In this document: positions 1 through 6,332 of the stretch, in pieces | Position numbering within the stretch: the stretch's first letter is position 1 | Layout: each line of letters starts with the position of its first letter | Assembly (NCBI GenBank): GCA_028705545.1 | Contig: JAQWDG010000031.1 | Location: 1 to 13,075 of the forward strand | Reading direction: 5' to 3' | From: Methanoregula sp. | GTDB lineage: Archaea > Halobacteriota > Methanomicrobia > Methanomicrobiales > Methanospirillaceae | Length of the DNA stretch: 13,075 nt | Notes under the pieces: generated by a model | Seen by the model: the letters and a program-made list of their open reading frames with translations, nothing else | What the model was told of the DNA's origin: nothing | Databases searched by the model: none | Made by a program: the position numbers and the translations under genes

Positions 1-303
1 GTCCAGTTTTTTCTGCATGGAGTCGACCGACTGCTTCAGTGCGGTAATTCCCTGTTGCATATCGCTGATATCTGTAGTTTTTTGTGCCGCGAGCTGCTCC
101 TGTATGCGGATCCATCGCAGCGCACAATACATTACAACGACCAGGGCAACGACAAGGACGGCGAACCCGACTATAAACGGGGTAATGAGTACAGCGAGGT
201 TGATATCGAAGGCAAGGCACACTGCCAGGATAAGGATGAGGATAAGAACGGCAATGCCGGCTTTGGCAGGCCCGTGAAGATCCCGCAGGATCTGTACCGT
301 CAA
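1..303 (-). CDS. Small two-helix membrane protein with coiled-coil tail, 3' end outside window
   Basis: I do not recognise a named family. The first 101 codons are present and the frame is open to the window edge. Residues about 14-32 and 36-62 are strongly hydrophobic (runs such as VLILILILAV and VVALVVVMY), giving two membrane helices. From about residue 66 the chain turns polar and heptad-like (EQLAAQ, ALKQSVDSMQKKL), suggesting a cytoplasmic coiled coil. The start is inferred as TTG: its first base follows directly on the frame of the upstream gene so that start and stop overlap (TTGA), a GGAAGGTG ribosome-binding site lies five bases upstream, and the first ATG in frame falls inside helix 2. 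The layout matches the upstream 138-residue protein, so the pair look like paralogues that may form a hetero-oligomer (inference). It is the third gene of an ArsR-led operon. Confidence 0.7.
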   Translation of the reverse strand, partial: MTVQILRDLHGPAKAGIAVLILILILAVCLAFDINLAVLITPFIVGFAVLVVALVVVMYCALRWIRIQEQLAAQKTTDISDMQQGITALKQSVDSMQKKLD

Positions 304-716
304 TCCGACACCTTCCTGAGGATCTCTTCGATGCGGTCGAGTTTCTGTTCCATTTGCGCGAGTTTTTCGTTCGTGGCAGCCATCGCTGCCGCTACAGCTT
401 CCCGGTCGGTCTTCTGTTCGGCAAGCATAGCATCGAGGTATTTTTCGATCCATGCCTTCACCGCCATAATCGCCATGTAGATAGCGATAATGATCAGTAC
501 CACGAGGAAAACCGAGGTGAGTACCGAGCTCAGGGACATCACCATCCTCCCGAACTCCTGGCTGGCATCGAAAGCCGCCTGGTTACTCTGGTGCGATGAT
601 GTCCAGTATACTGATGCAACCATCGCTGCAAGGAGCAGCCCGACCAGCAGGATCGTCAGTGCGATTACGATCTTTGTTATCCAGTGAAATCCCCGGATTG
701 TTTTTACGAGTTCCAT
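300..716 (-). CDS. Small two-helix membrane protein with C-terminal coiled coil
   Basis: A 138-residue protein with no family I can name. Residues about 14-37 (IVIALTILLVGLLLAAMV) and 58-88 (VFLVVLIIIAIYMAIMAV) form two membrane helices separated by a polar loop of about 20 residues. Residues about 95-136 are a charged heptad-rich helix (EKLAQMEQKLDRIEEIL), very likely a coiled coil. It starts 2 bp after the stop of the ArsR-type gene and its stop overlaps the TTG start of the next gene, so the three are almost certainly co-transcribed. The downstream partial protein has the same plan. It could be a scaffold or accessory of a membrane complex, or a stress-linked membrane organiser, but nothing in the sequence decides. 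Existence of the gene is well supported; function is unknown. Confidence 0.85.
   Translation of the reverse strand: MELVKTIRGFHWITKIVIALTILLVGLLLAAMVASVYWTSSHQSNQAAFDASQEFGRMVMSLSSVLTSVFLVVLIIIAIYMAIMAVKAWIEKYLDAMLAEQKTDREAVAAAMAATNEKLAQMEQKLDRIEEILRKVSD
309..316 (-). promoter_or_regulatory. Ribosome-binding site fixing a TTG start
   Basis: GGAAGGTG on the minus strand lies five bases before the TTG at 303-301 and inside the end of the upstream gene. It resembles the archaeal GGAGGTG consensus. No ATG or GTG start lies near in this frame, so this site decides the start of the downstream membrane protein and suggests translational coupling. Confidence 0.55.
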
Positions 717-718
717 GA

Positions 719-1021
719 TCAGTCCTTTTCCATCTTTTCGATTACATCGAGGTTTACGACCAGTTCGAACGGCACCGCCTTGTAGTACCGTTTTAAGTAC
801 GGCGGCTCTTCGGAGACCCGGTTGGTGCCGGTAACGAGGCCGGCCTTTTCGAACTGCTTAAGGTAGATGTTCACGAGGGGCCGGGAGATCCCGACCTCTT
901 CTGCGATCTCCCGTGCGAACTTTTCCTTTTGGGAGATTGCCCTGAGTATGCAGAGCCGCTGCTCGTTTCCGAGAAAACTCAAGGTCCGGGCAAGTTCCGG
1001 CAGGGTTTTTGGGCTTTGCAT
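719..1021 (-). CDS. ArsR-type winged-helix transcription regulator
   Basis: A 100-residue DNA-binding protein. The pattern LSFLGNEQRLCILRAI at residues 14-29 is the usual first helix of ArsR-like winged helices. Residues about 36-62 (REIAEEVGISRPLVNIYLKQFEKAG) give the helix-turn-helix, and residues 63-90 form a beta wing. The only cysteine (Cys24) lies in helix 1, and there is no CxC-type metal site, so metal sensing of the classical ArsR/SmtB kind is not supported. It heads an operon with two small membrane proteins: its stop is 2 bp before the next start. A palindrome between a TATA-like element and the start codon suggests autorepression (inference). The signal sensed is not evident; it may respond to a change at the membrane or act as a one-component regulator of these two genes. 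Confidence 0.85.
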   Translation of the reverse strand: MQSPKTLPELARTLSFLGNEQRLCILRAISQKEKFAREIAEEVGISRPLVNIYLKQFEKAGLVTGTNRVSEEPPYLKRYYKAVPFELVVNLDVIEKMEKD

Positions 1022-1023
1022 CT

Positions 1024-1060
1024 ATGTGTTTAATTATTTTTACACATGATAAAATTTTGT
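1024..1060 (-). promoter_or_regulatory. Promoter with operator-like palindrome for the ArsR-led operon
   Basis: Read leftward, an AT-rich TATA-like stretch (AAAATTTTATC, 1050-1060) lies about 30 bp before the ATG at 1021, which implies a very short or absent leader. Between them, 1024-1047 is an imperfect palindrome with arms ATGTGT and ACACAT around an AT-rich centre. Its position between TATA and start is where an autorepressor would act. The repeat is seen directly; the operator role is inference. Confidence 0.5.
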
Positions 1061-1103
1061 GTTACCATTGCCCGGCAAGCTCCGGATCCGATAAAGAAGG
1101 CAA

Positions 1104-1184
1104 GGGGGGGTGGGGGGCACCCTCCCCCATTACAAAAAAATTGGCCGGCCCGGACTTTTTTAAAAGAGGGGACCCCCCACCCCC
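1104..1184. repeat. G-run/C-run inverted repeat in intergenic spacer
   Basis: The plus strand carries G7-T-G6 at 1104-1117. Twelve bases of it (1106-1117) are matched exactly by the reverse complement C6-A-C5 at 1173-1184. A further CCCTCCCCC block lies at 1120-1128, and an A7 and T6 tract (1134-1140, 1156-1161) flank a GC-rich core containing GGCCGGCC. Together they could form a long stem or G-quadruplexes. Open frames exist through here on both strands, but their low-complexity proline/glycine runs look non-coding. The 277-bp gap 1022-1298 holds no other gene that I can see. Confidence 0.6.
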
Positions 1185-1222
1185 TCCGGCCCGGCCGTCC
1201 GGCGAGAAAAGGAAAAATTTTG

Positions 1223-1257
1223 TCAGATGTACACTTGATTATCAAATGTACATCTGA
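1223..1257. terminator. 35-nt near-perfect dyad, possible terminator or operator
   Basis: Arms TCAGATGTACA (1223-1233) and TGTACATCTGA (1247-1257) match exactly, and the spacer TTGAT-T-ATCAA is itself palindromic. The whole pairs 16 of 17 positions around a single central base at 1240. Outer arms TTGTCAG (1220-1226) and CTGACAA (1273-1279) match too, and part of the motif recurs directly at 1256-1267. Read leftward it lies about 40 bp past the stop of the CARF-like gene and is followed by AAAATTTTTCCTTTTT, as in a transcript-end hairpin with T tracts. An operator for a dimeric regulator is the alternative. Confidence 0.5.
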
Positions 1258-1298
1258 TAATCAAATGATCAACTGACAACCGCGTTTGGGATTTTTTT

Positions 1299-2126
1299 CT
1301 AAGCGAGCTGCAGGGCCAGGGTGCCCGATGCAGTGATCCGGTAATATTTCTCTTTCCGGTTTCCGGCCGGGCCCGGCACTTCTTCAATCAGATCGGCACT
1401 GGCCAGCGTGATCAACAGGCTCGAAAACGTCCCCTGCGAGAGCACCGGTATCACCGCCCGCTTCCCGGTGACGGCATCGGTCTTTGTCTTCGAGACGTTC
1501 ACCCTGACTCCCGATTTCTTCACCGGCACATAGAACGCTTCCAGCTGGGTAAAGAGGTACGACCGGGGAAGGACCCGGGTCCGGGCATCGTCCTTTCCCG
1601 GTGTCCCGGCAAGCACCCCGAGGATCCGCATATAGTTCGGGTTTGCGGCGATCTCCATAAGCGGGATCTTCGGGACCGCCAGTTTTTCTGCCGGTCCCGT
1701 GACACCTTTCCGTCCTTCGAACGCATAATACGCATCGCCGTCCAGCCAGAGCGAGACCGGAAAGAGGGCAAGGGCGAGGTCCTTTGAGCCGCCCGAAAGA
1801 TCGAACGTGAACCGTGCACCGGGCGACTCCTTTTTGATCTTCTGCACGGCTGCGGCAACCGAGGCTCCCGCCGGGGGTGCGATGTACACGAGGGTAGCGG
1901 GAATAGCAAGAGTAGCGGCGTGGGCCTTTGCCTTCGTGGCCGCATCCCGGACTGCGTCCTTGTGCGCTTTTACCTCTTCGCTGTCCCGGGACGTGTTGTT
2001 GTAGATTTCCGTGTCGGCGAAGATGACGATCCGGGTAATGTCCTGAAGGTCCCGGATGGCCGCCGCACAGGCCGTTTCCATCTTCTCCCCTGCTGCAATG
2101 ATGTGGATGTGCTCCTGCCGCTCCAT
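1299..2126 (-). CDS. CARF-like domain plus winged-helix transcription regulator
   Basis: A 275-residue protein. The N-terminal ~150 residues look like a Rossmann-type nucleotide-binding fold: an opening strand (HIHIIAAG, 6-13), a second (RIVIFADTEIY, 32-42), then TLVYIAPP (78-85), and FTFDLSGGSKDLALAL (106-121). The last resembles the GGTK-type motif of CARF domains, which bind cyclic oligoadenylate in CRISPR regulators such as Csa3. Residues about 160-275 form a winged helix (LSQGTFSSLLITLASADLIEEV, then a basic wing GNRKEKYYRIT). It also recalls the HFX_2341/DUF6293 group of archaeal regulators, from memory. I start at ATG 2126: a longer open frame reaches 2474 but its N-terminal 116 residues are arginine/proline-rich and overlap a membrane-protein gene in another frame. 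It is the third gene of a leftward set with a secreted and a membrane protein. No CRISPR array or cas gene is in view. Confidence 0.7.
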   Translation of the reverse strand: MERQEHIHIIAAGEKMETACAAAIRDLQDITRIVIFADTEIYNNTSRDSEEVKAHKDAVRDAATKAKAHAATLAIPATLVYIAPPAGASVAAAVQKIKKESPGARFTFDLSGGSKDLALALFPVSLWLDGDAYYAFEGRKGVTGPAEKLAVPKIPLMEIAANPNYMRILGVLAGTPGKDDARTRVLPRSYLFTQLEAFYVPVKKSGVRVNVSKTKTDAVTGKRAVIPVLSQGTFSSLLITLASADLIEEVPGPAGNRKEKYYRITASGTLALQLA

Positions 2127-2170
2127 GATCAAACATCCGGTCGTGCCAAAAGAAAGACTTGCCGGGGATT

Positions 2171-2482
2171 TTAGAGCAGGAACAGCCCGAGGAAGAACGA
2201 TGCCGCGTTCATGACAAGCGAGCACACACCGGCAACCGGCCATTTCAGCCCGAGGAGCCGGTTGAGGATTACCGCCTCCGCAACGACAACGAGACTCTCC
2301 CCGATCAGCGGGTAATACGCAGCGTCCACGTAAGGCGGGAGGACAAACCAGAGGTAGGGCAGGGTAAGGGCGGTGCAGAGCGCCCCGGTAAAAACGATCC
2401 GCAGGGTGGGAAGGGTCCGGTCGCGGAAGGCGTACCGTACGAGGACGAAAAGGACGGGGATCTCGATCGCCCATGTGGTCAC
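2171..2482 (-). CDS. Small polytopic membrane protein
   Basis: A 103-residue hydrophobic protein with about four membrane segments: about 5-17 (AIEIPVLFVLVRY), 26-48 (LRIVFTGALCTALTLPYLWFVLP), 56-73 (YPLIGESLVVVAEAVILN) and 81-103 (WPVAGVCSLVMNAASFFLGLFLL). Family not recognised. The start is uncertain: GTG at 2482 is the first canonical start in frame, but the reading frame continues upstream with YETRFLLALV, which would complete the first membrane helix, and no ATG, GTG or TTG lies further up in that extension. No clear ribosome-binding site precedes 2482. It lies 34 bp after the secreted-protein gene and 44 bp before the CARF-like regulator, on the same strand, so a common transcript is likely. 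A role as membrane partner of either neighbour is inference. Confidence 0.7.
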   Translation of the reverse strand: MTTWAIEIPVLFVLVRYAFRDRTLPTLRIVFTGALCTALTLPYLWFVLPPYVDAAYYPLIGESLVVVAEAVILNRLLGLKWPVAGVCSLVMNAASFFLGLFLL

Positions 2483-2516
2483 GAGCGCGAGGAGGAACCG
2501 GGTCTCGTAGAGCGTC

Positions 2517-3386
2517 CTAACACCCGGCCCCGAAGAGGGAGAGGATACCGCAGTACAGGGACTCGACCGGGCCCCTCTTGGCCGTGTCGGGGTTCTGTGC
2601 GGAGGGTGTGGCGTTCCCGCCCGGTGCAGGGATCGTAAAGTGCTGGTCGCAGACCCGCATCGCCGGCATCATCCGGCCGGTCCAGTTATCCCGGTACATG
2701 ACCATCGTGGAGGGATCGACCTTTTGTAAGTAGATCTCGCAGGCAGTCCGGTTTTTATCTGCGGCGTCCCGGCAGGCAATAGCTTTGGGGGTGTTTTTGA
2801 CATACGTGTCGTTGATGACCCAGTTCCCGCAGTCCGTATCCTTTGCCGGGTCGCATTCTGCCATGTACTGGCTGCAGCGATCCGATTCCTCGTAAGTCGC
2901 GTTCATGCAGGTGTTGTATTCCGGCGTTGTCTTATAGTAGTCATCAATTCCCATCCCGATATCATAGGGCTGGAGCATGGTGCAGTTCGATGGCATCGGG
3001 GTTGTAGCAAAATTGGAGACCGAGAAGCTGCGGTTGCCCGCTGTTCCCGACAGGTCGCATCGCGCTATATGCCGGTAGTTCAGGTAGTAGGGCTCGTAGA
3101 TAACGCAGCCGTACCCCGGGCAGCTTGCTGAATAGGAATAGACGGTTTCTGACGTATTCTCCGGGGCGGTGTTCGACATAAAGTACGGGCTGTTGGGATA
3201 CGCAGTGTACCCGTAGCAGGCGACGGTATACTGGACGCTCCCGTTATAGGGAACTCCGCCCTGTTCGAAATAGACGTAGGTATTGGTGGGTATCGAGACA
3301 TCGCCCAGTGCCGGGGCGGCGGCACAGGCAAGGAATGCAATAAAAGACAAAACAACGAGCTGGGGGAAGGGATGCCGGGGACTCAT
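2517..3386 (-). CDS. Secreted cysteine-rich, sequon-rich protein
   Basis: A 289-residue exported protein of unknown function. It starts with a basic-polar head and a hydrophobic stretch (LVVLSFIAFLACAAAPA, 10-26), with a likely signal-peptidase cut near ALG|DV (28/29). The mature part has 14 cysteines (57, 89, 94, 110, 135, 160, 171, 178, 186, 205, 216, 246, 279, 289), an even number that suits disulfides, and nine N-X-S/T sequons (N48, 77, 118, 134, 162, 192, 212, 234, 258). It is tyrosine-rich early and ends in a proline/asparagine linker (about 252-268) and a short hydrophobic tail, LYCGILSLFGAGC. I see no enzyme motif, no PGF-CTERM-like sorting signal and no transmembrane anchor. It is the first gene of the leftward set with a membrane protein and a CARF-like regulator. 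A cell-surface or secreted binding protein is plausible but not shown. Confidence 0.8.
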   Translation of the reverse strand: MSPRHPFPQLVVLSFIAFLACAAAPALGDVSIPTNTYVYFEQGGVPYNGSVQYTVACYGYTAYPNSPYFMSNTAPENTSETVYSYSASCPGYGCVIYEPYYLNYRHIARCDLSGTAGNRSFSVSNFATTPMPSNCTMLQPYDIGMGIDDYYKTTPEYNTCMNATYEESDRCSQYMAECDPAKDTDCGNWVINDTYVKNTPKAIACRDAADKNRTACEIYLQKVDPSTMVMYRDNWTGRMMPAMRVCDQHFTIPAPGGNATPSAQNPDTAKRGPVESLYCGILSLFGAGC

Positions 3387-3428
3387 GCTATCGTATCCGT
3401 TTTATTATATGGTTTTGTGTTTTCCCTC

Positions 3429-3446
3429 AATATAATAGGATATATG
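3429..3446 (-). promoter_or_regulatory. TATA-type promoter for the secreted-protein operon
   Basis: Read leftward, the AT-rich stretch ATATATCCTATTATATTG lies 43-60 bp before the ATG at 3386, which would place transcription start about 20-30 bp before the gene. A second AT-rich element (3400-3410) is too close to the start for a leadered transcript. The 149-bp spacer 3387-3535 holds the promoters of both divergent genes. Confidence 0.45.
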
Positions 3447-3482
3447 CCCTCTTTGTGGCATGCTCCCGTACCGTTTCCGCAC

Positions 3483-3527
3483 CTTTATCTAACTGCCAAA
3501 AGAGATGGAACATTACGATACAGGAGG
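3483..3527 (+). promoter_or_regulatory. TATA-like element and strong ribosome-binding site for the YHS gene
   Basis: CTTTATCTAA near 3483-3492 fits an archaeal TATA box with a start site near 3510. AGGAGG at 3522-3527 sits eight bases before ATG 3536 and decides the start; an ATG 81 bases upstream in the same frame has no such site and would add an implausible N-terminus. Confidence 0.55.
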
Positions 3528-3535
3528 AACACGCC

Positions 3536-3715
3536 ATGGCCACCGACCCGGTCTGCTTTATGATCGTTGACGAGGAGAACAACCCGTTTACAAGCACCTA
3601 CAAAGGAACAAACTATTATTTTTGCTGCAATTACTGCAAGAAGCAGTTCGACGCAGACCCGAAGAGGTACAGCCGTATTCTCGCAGATGTGAACGTGGAC
3701 TTAACCGGGTGCTGA
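3536..3715 (+). CDS. YHS-domain metal-binding protein
   Basis: A 59-residue protein that is essentially one YHS domain. It opens with DPVCFMIVDE (4-13), matching the family's DPVCGM-VD signature but with Phe in place of the usual Gly. It continues with an aromatic core, YKGTNYYFCCNYCKKQF (22-38), where Cys30, Cys31 and Cys34 form the usual FCC-xxC cluster, followed by DPKRY (41-45). YHS domains occur in copper/heavy-metal ATPases, TRASH-like metal sensors and small stand-alone proteins, and are taken to bind soft metals through cysteines; binding by this one is inference. It has its own promoter and a strong ribosome-binding site, and no metal transporter lies beside it. A 12-bp perfect palindrome (CCCGGTACCGGG) begins two bases after the stop. 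Confidence 0.85.
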   Translation: MATDPVCFMIVDEENNPFTSTYKGTNYYFCCNYCKKQFDADPKRYSRILADVNVDLTGC

Positions 3716-4026
3716 AGCCCGGTACCGGGACGGTCCGCCGGCAGGACTTCGCGCGGGACACCTGGTATCCGGTCCCGGCCGGGCCGGAAGGGTCGGGAAC
3801 CTCACCGTTGCAGGACGCTGCCATTTCAGGAACCGGGGCATTTCACGGTCGCAGATCCTGGCAGCCGCGTGGTCCCCGACCCGCCCCGGTACAGGTTTGT
3901 ATGACGGCGCCGCCGCCGGTCTTTCGCGCACGGCAGACAACAACCTATAATGCCGAACATGAGCAATATTTCATCCGTTGAATAATCCTTTTTAACGCTC
4001 CCATACAACATCCCACAGGTCCCGCC
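3716..4026. other. Intergenic spacer with palindromes and nrdJ promoter
   Basis: This 311-bp gap has no convincing gene; the short open frames crossing it are rich in Arg/Pro/Gly with no domain. It contains CCCGGTACCGGG at 3718-3729, perfectly self-complementary, and GC-rich self-complementary runs near 3776-3790 (CCCGGCCGGG). Close to nrdJ, CTTTTTAAC at 3988-3996 is a plausible TATA element, 31-39 bp before the ATG at 4027, implying a very short leader. I see no cobalamin riboswitch features, but cannot fold the sequence. Confidence 0.45.
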
Positions 4027-6246
4027 ATGAACACGCCATCAGTCGTTGACAGTATCCTCTCTGCACGCTATCTCCGGAAAGGAGAGAAGAATTACGAAGA
4101 CATCTGCCGCAGGGTCGCATCGGCCCTTGCGGAGGACGAAAGCGATAAGGCCCGGTTTTTCGAGGCCATGCTCTCGCTCCGTTTCCTGCCCAATTCCCCG
4201 ACGCTCATGAACGCGGGCACCGATATCGGGCAGCTCTCGGCCTGCTTTACGCTTCCCGTCCCGGACTCCATCGACGGGATCTTCGATGCGATGAAGGAAG
4301 GGGCGATCATCCACAAGACCGGCGGGGGAACGGGATACAACTTCTCGCACATCCGCCCCGAAGGTTCCCCGGTGCAGTCCACGGACGGGGTGGCGTCGGG
4401 GCCCATCTCGTTCATGCGGGTCTTTAACGCGGCGACCGATGTGATTAAGCAGGGCGGGCGCAGGCGCGGGGCAAACATGGGGATCCTCAATGTCTGGCAC
4501 CCCGACATCCTTGCGTTCATCGCCGCAAAGAAAAAGGAGGGCGACTTCTCCAACTTCAACATCTCGGTGATGGTAAACGACAGGTTCATGGACCTCGTGG
4601 AGAAGCAGAAGTTTTCCGATGTCTGGCTGACCAATCCCCATTCGGGCCGGAAGGTCTCAGTCGGGGAGATCTGGAACGGGATTGTCGAGGGGATCTGGAA
4701 AAACGGCGAGCCCGGCATTCTCTTCTACGATGAGATCAACCGGCACAACCCGACGCCGCAGCTCGGCGAGATCGATACCACGAACCCCTGCGGGGAACAG
4801 CCGCTCCTGCCCTACGAGAGCTGTGTTCTGGGGAGCATCAACCTCGCGGCGTGCATCCGTGACGGTGCCTTTGACGAGAACCTCCTGTGCGAGACGGCAC
4901 GGATGGCCACCCGGTTCCTCGACCTCGTGATCGAAAAGAACGTGTTTCCCATCCCGCAGATCGCCGACGCCACGCGAAGGACGCGGAAGATCGGCCTCGG
5001 GGTCATGGGCGTGCACGATGCGATGCTCCTGCTCGGCCGTACCTACGATTCCGAGGAGGGCCGGGCCTGGTGCGAGCACGTGATGAAGACGATCACCGAT
5101 ACCGCCATCGACGAGTCCCACCGGCTTGCGGAGCAGAAAGGTACGTTCCCGGCCTGGCAGGGCAGCATCTGGAAGGATTACCCGGTCCGAAACGCCGCGA
5201 TGACGACCGTTGCCCCGACAGGGACGATCTCGCTTCTCGCCGGGTGTTCGAGCGGGATCGAGCCGGTCTTCTCGTTTGCCTATACCCGGAGGAACACTGT
5301 CGGCAAGGTCTTTGTGATCGTGAACCCGGTCTTTAAGGGAGCGCTCCTTGCCACCCTGACCACCATGGGATACGCCGGGGACGAGCGGGAGAAGAAGGCG
5401 GGCGAAGTGATCTCGCACGTCCACGAGAAGGGGTCCGTGCAGGATGTAGCCTGGCTGCCGGCGGAGTTCAGGGCGCTTTTCAAGACCGCACTCGACATCC
5501 CGTGGCGCGACCACATCCGGATGCAGGCGAGCTTCCAGAAGTACGTCCACGCCTCGATCAGTAAGACGATCAATATGCCCGGTTCGGCGACGAGGGAGGA
5601 CTGTGCGGAGGCTCTTCTTATGGCCTGGAAACTCGGCCTCAAGGGGATCACCATCTACCGGACGGGCAGCAGGGAGGACGTGGTCCTCGCGTTAAAAGAA
5701 GAGGCAAAGACGCCCGCCCCGGTTCCCGCTGCCGCCCCGGTCGTGCGGCCGATGCCGGTCACGCATCCCATGATATCGAACTCTATCGACCGGCCCAAGG
5801 AGCTCGCCGGCCGGACCTACCTCTGCCAGTCCGGCTGCTGCCGGCTCTACGTGACCGTCAACCTGCTCGACGGAAAGCCCATGGAGGTCTTCATCCGGAC
5901 CGTCGGGAACGGTGGCTGCGATGCGAACAGCAGCGCCCTTGGCCGGGCCATCAGCACCGGCCTCCAGAACGGCGTGCCCTACGGGAAGTTTGTCAAGCAG
6001 TTTGCGAAAGTCAACTGTATCTCGGCGATCAAGAACCCCTCGTCCGAAGGGCATTCCTGTGCGGATGTGGTGGGGCGCTGCATCGAACTTTCGGCGAAAA
6101 ACGAGAGCATTGCGACCTTAAACGACTGGAATATCTCAAAGACCGGGGAGAAACGGCTCTGTCCCGAGTGCCACGAACCGCTCGATTTCGGCGAGGGGTG
6201 CAACCAGGGGATCTGCAAGCACTGCGGCTGGTCCGGGTGCAGTTAA
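4027..6246 (+). CDS. nrdJ: Adenosylcobalamin-dependent (class II) ribonucleotide reductase
   Basis: A 739-residue cytoplasmic enzyme that reduces ribonucleotides to deoxyribonucleotides, using adenosylcobalamin to make the thiyl radical. Family landmarks are all present: FLPNSPTLMNAG (53-64), LSACF with Cys73, the glycine-rich HKTGGGTGYNFS (96-107), NPCGE (253-257) with radical Cys255 and Asn253/Glu257, YESCVLGSINL with Cys266, and PTGTISLLAGCSSGIEP (397-413). Cys73 and Cys266 fit the redox pair; the 11-residue step from Cys255 to Cys266 is that of the Thermotoga enzyme. After a proline/alanine linker (560-575) comes a TSCPD-type domain (about 590-690) and a C-terminal zinc-ribbon-like tail with CPEC (712-715), Cys725, CKHC (730-733) and Cys738, which likely relays electrons. 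There is no N-terminal ATP-cone, so the usual ATP/dATP activity switch appears absent. It appears to be a single-gene unit with its own promoter and terminator. Confidence 0.96.
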   Translation: MNTPSVVDSILSARYLRKGEKNYEDICRRVASALAEDESDKARFFEAMLSLRFLPNSPTLMNAGTDIGQLSACFTLPVPDSIDGIFDAMKEGAIIHKTGGGTGYNFSHIRPEGSPVQSTDGVASGPISFMRVFNAATDVIKQGGRRRGANMGILNVWHPDILAFIAAKKKEGDFSNFNISVMVNDRFMDLVEKQKFSDVWLTNPHSGRKVSVGEIWNGIVEGIWKNGEPGILFYDEINRHNPTPQLGEIDTTNPCGEQPLLPYESCVLGSINLAACIRDGAFDENLLCETARMATRFLDLVIEKNVFPIPQIADATRRTRKIGLGVMGVHDAMLLLGRTYDSEEGRAWCEHVMKTITDTAIDESHRLAEQKGTFPAWQGSIWKDYPVRNAAMTTVAPTGTISLLAGCSSGIEPVFSFAYTRRNTVGKVFVIVNPVFKGALLATLTTMGYAGDEREKKAGEVISHVHEKGSVQDVAWLPAEFRALFKTALDIPWRDHIRMQASFQKYVHASISKTINMPGSATREDCAEALLMAWKLGLKGITIYRTGSREDVVLALKEEAKTPAPVPAAAPVVRPMPVTHPMISNSIDRPKELAGRTYLCQSGCCRLYVTVNLLDGKPMEVFIRTVGNGGCDANSSALGRAISTGLQNGVPYGKFVKQFAKVNCISAIKNPSSEGHSCADVVGRCIELSAKNESIATLNDWNISKTGEKRLCPECHEPLDFGEGCNQGICKHCGWSGCS

Positions 6247-6271
6247 CCGGGATTTTCCCGGAATCATTTTT
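6247..6271 (+). terminator. Hairpin plus T-tract terminator after nrdJ
   Basis: Immediately after the nrdJ TAA, CCGGGA (6247-6252) and TCCCGG (6256-6261) form a perfect six-base stem with a TTT loop, followed by AATCATTTTTA. Stem plus T run directly at the stop fits a transcript end for nrdJ and separates it from the kinase gene. Confidence 0.6.
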
Positions 6272-6332
6272 ATGGGTTGTATTAATCAGTAATTATTCAG
6301 ATAACGGATCAATCGGCATTTAAACGTACCCC

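Noticed and set aside
1009..1276. Overlapping short open frames on both strands in the G/C-run spacer
   Set aside because: Products are dominated by proline and glycine from homopolymer runs, and no start has a ribosome-binding site.
2127..2474. N-terminal extension of the CARF-like gene to an ATG at 2474
   Set aside because: The added 116 residues are Arg/Pro/Cys-rich, lack any domain, and overlap the membrane-protein gene in another frame; the ATG at 2126 opens directly with the first beta strand.
3622..3981. 119-codon frame continuing past the YHS gene
   Set aside because: It starts inside the YHS gene in another frame and has no domain; the 59-residue YHS frame with AGGAGG is the real gene.
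4657..5550. 297-codon open frame on the minus strand across nrdJ
   Set aside because: It is antisense to intact catalytic motifs of the reductase and its Arg/His/Gly-rich product looks like a shadow frame.
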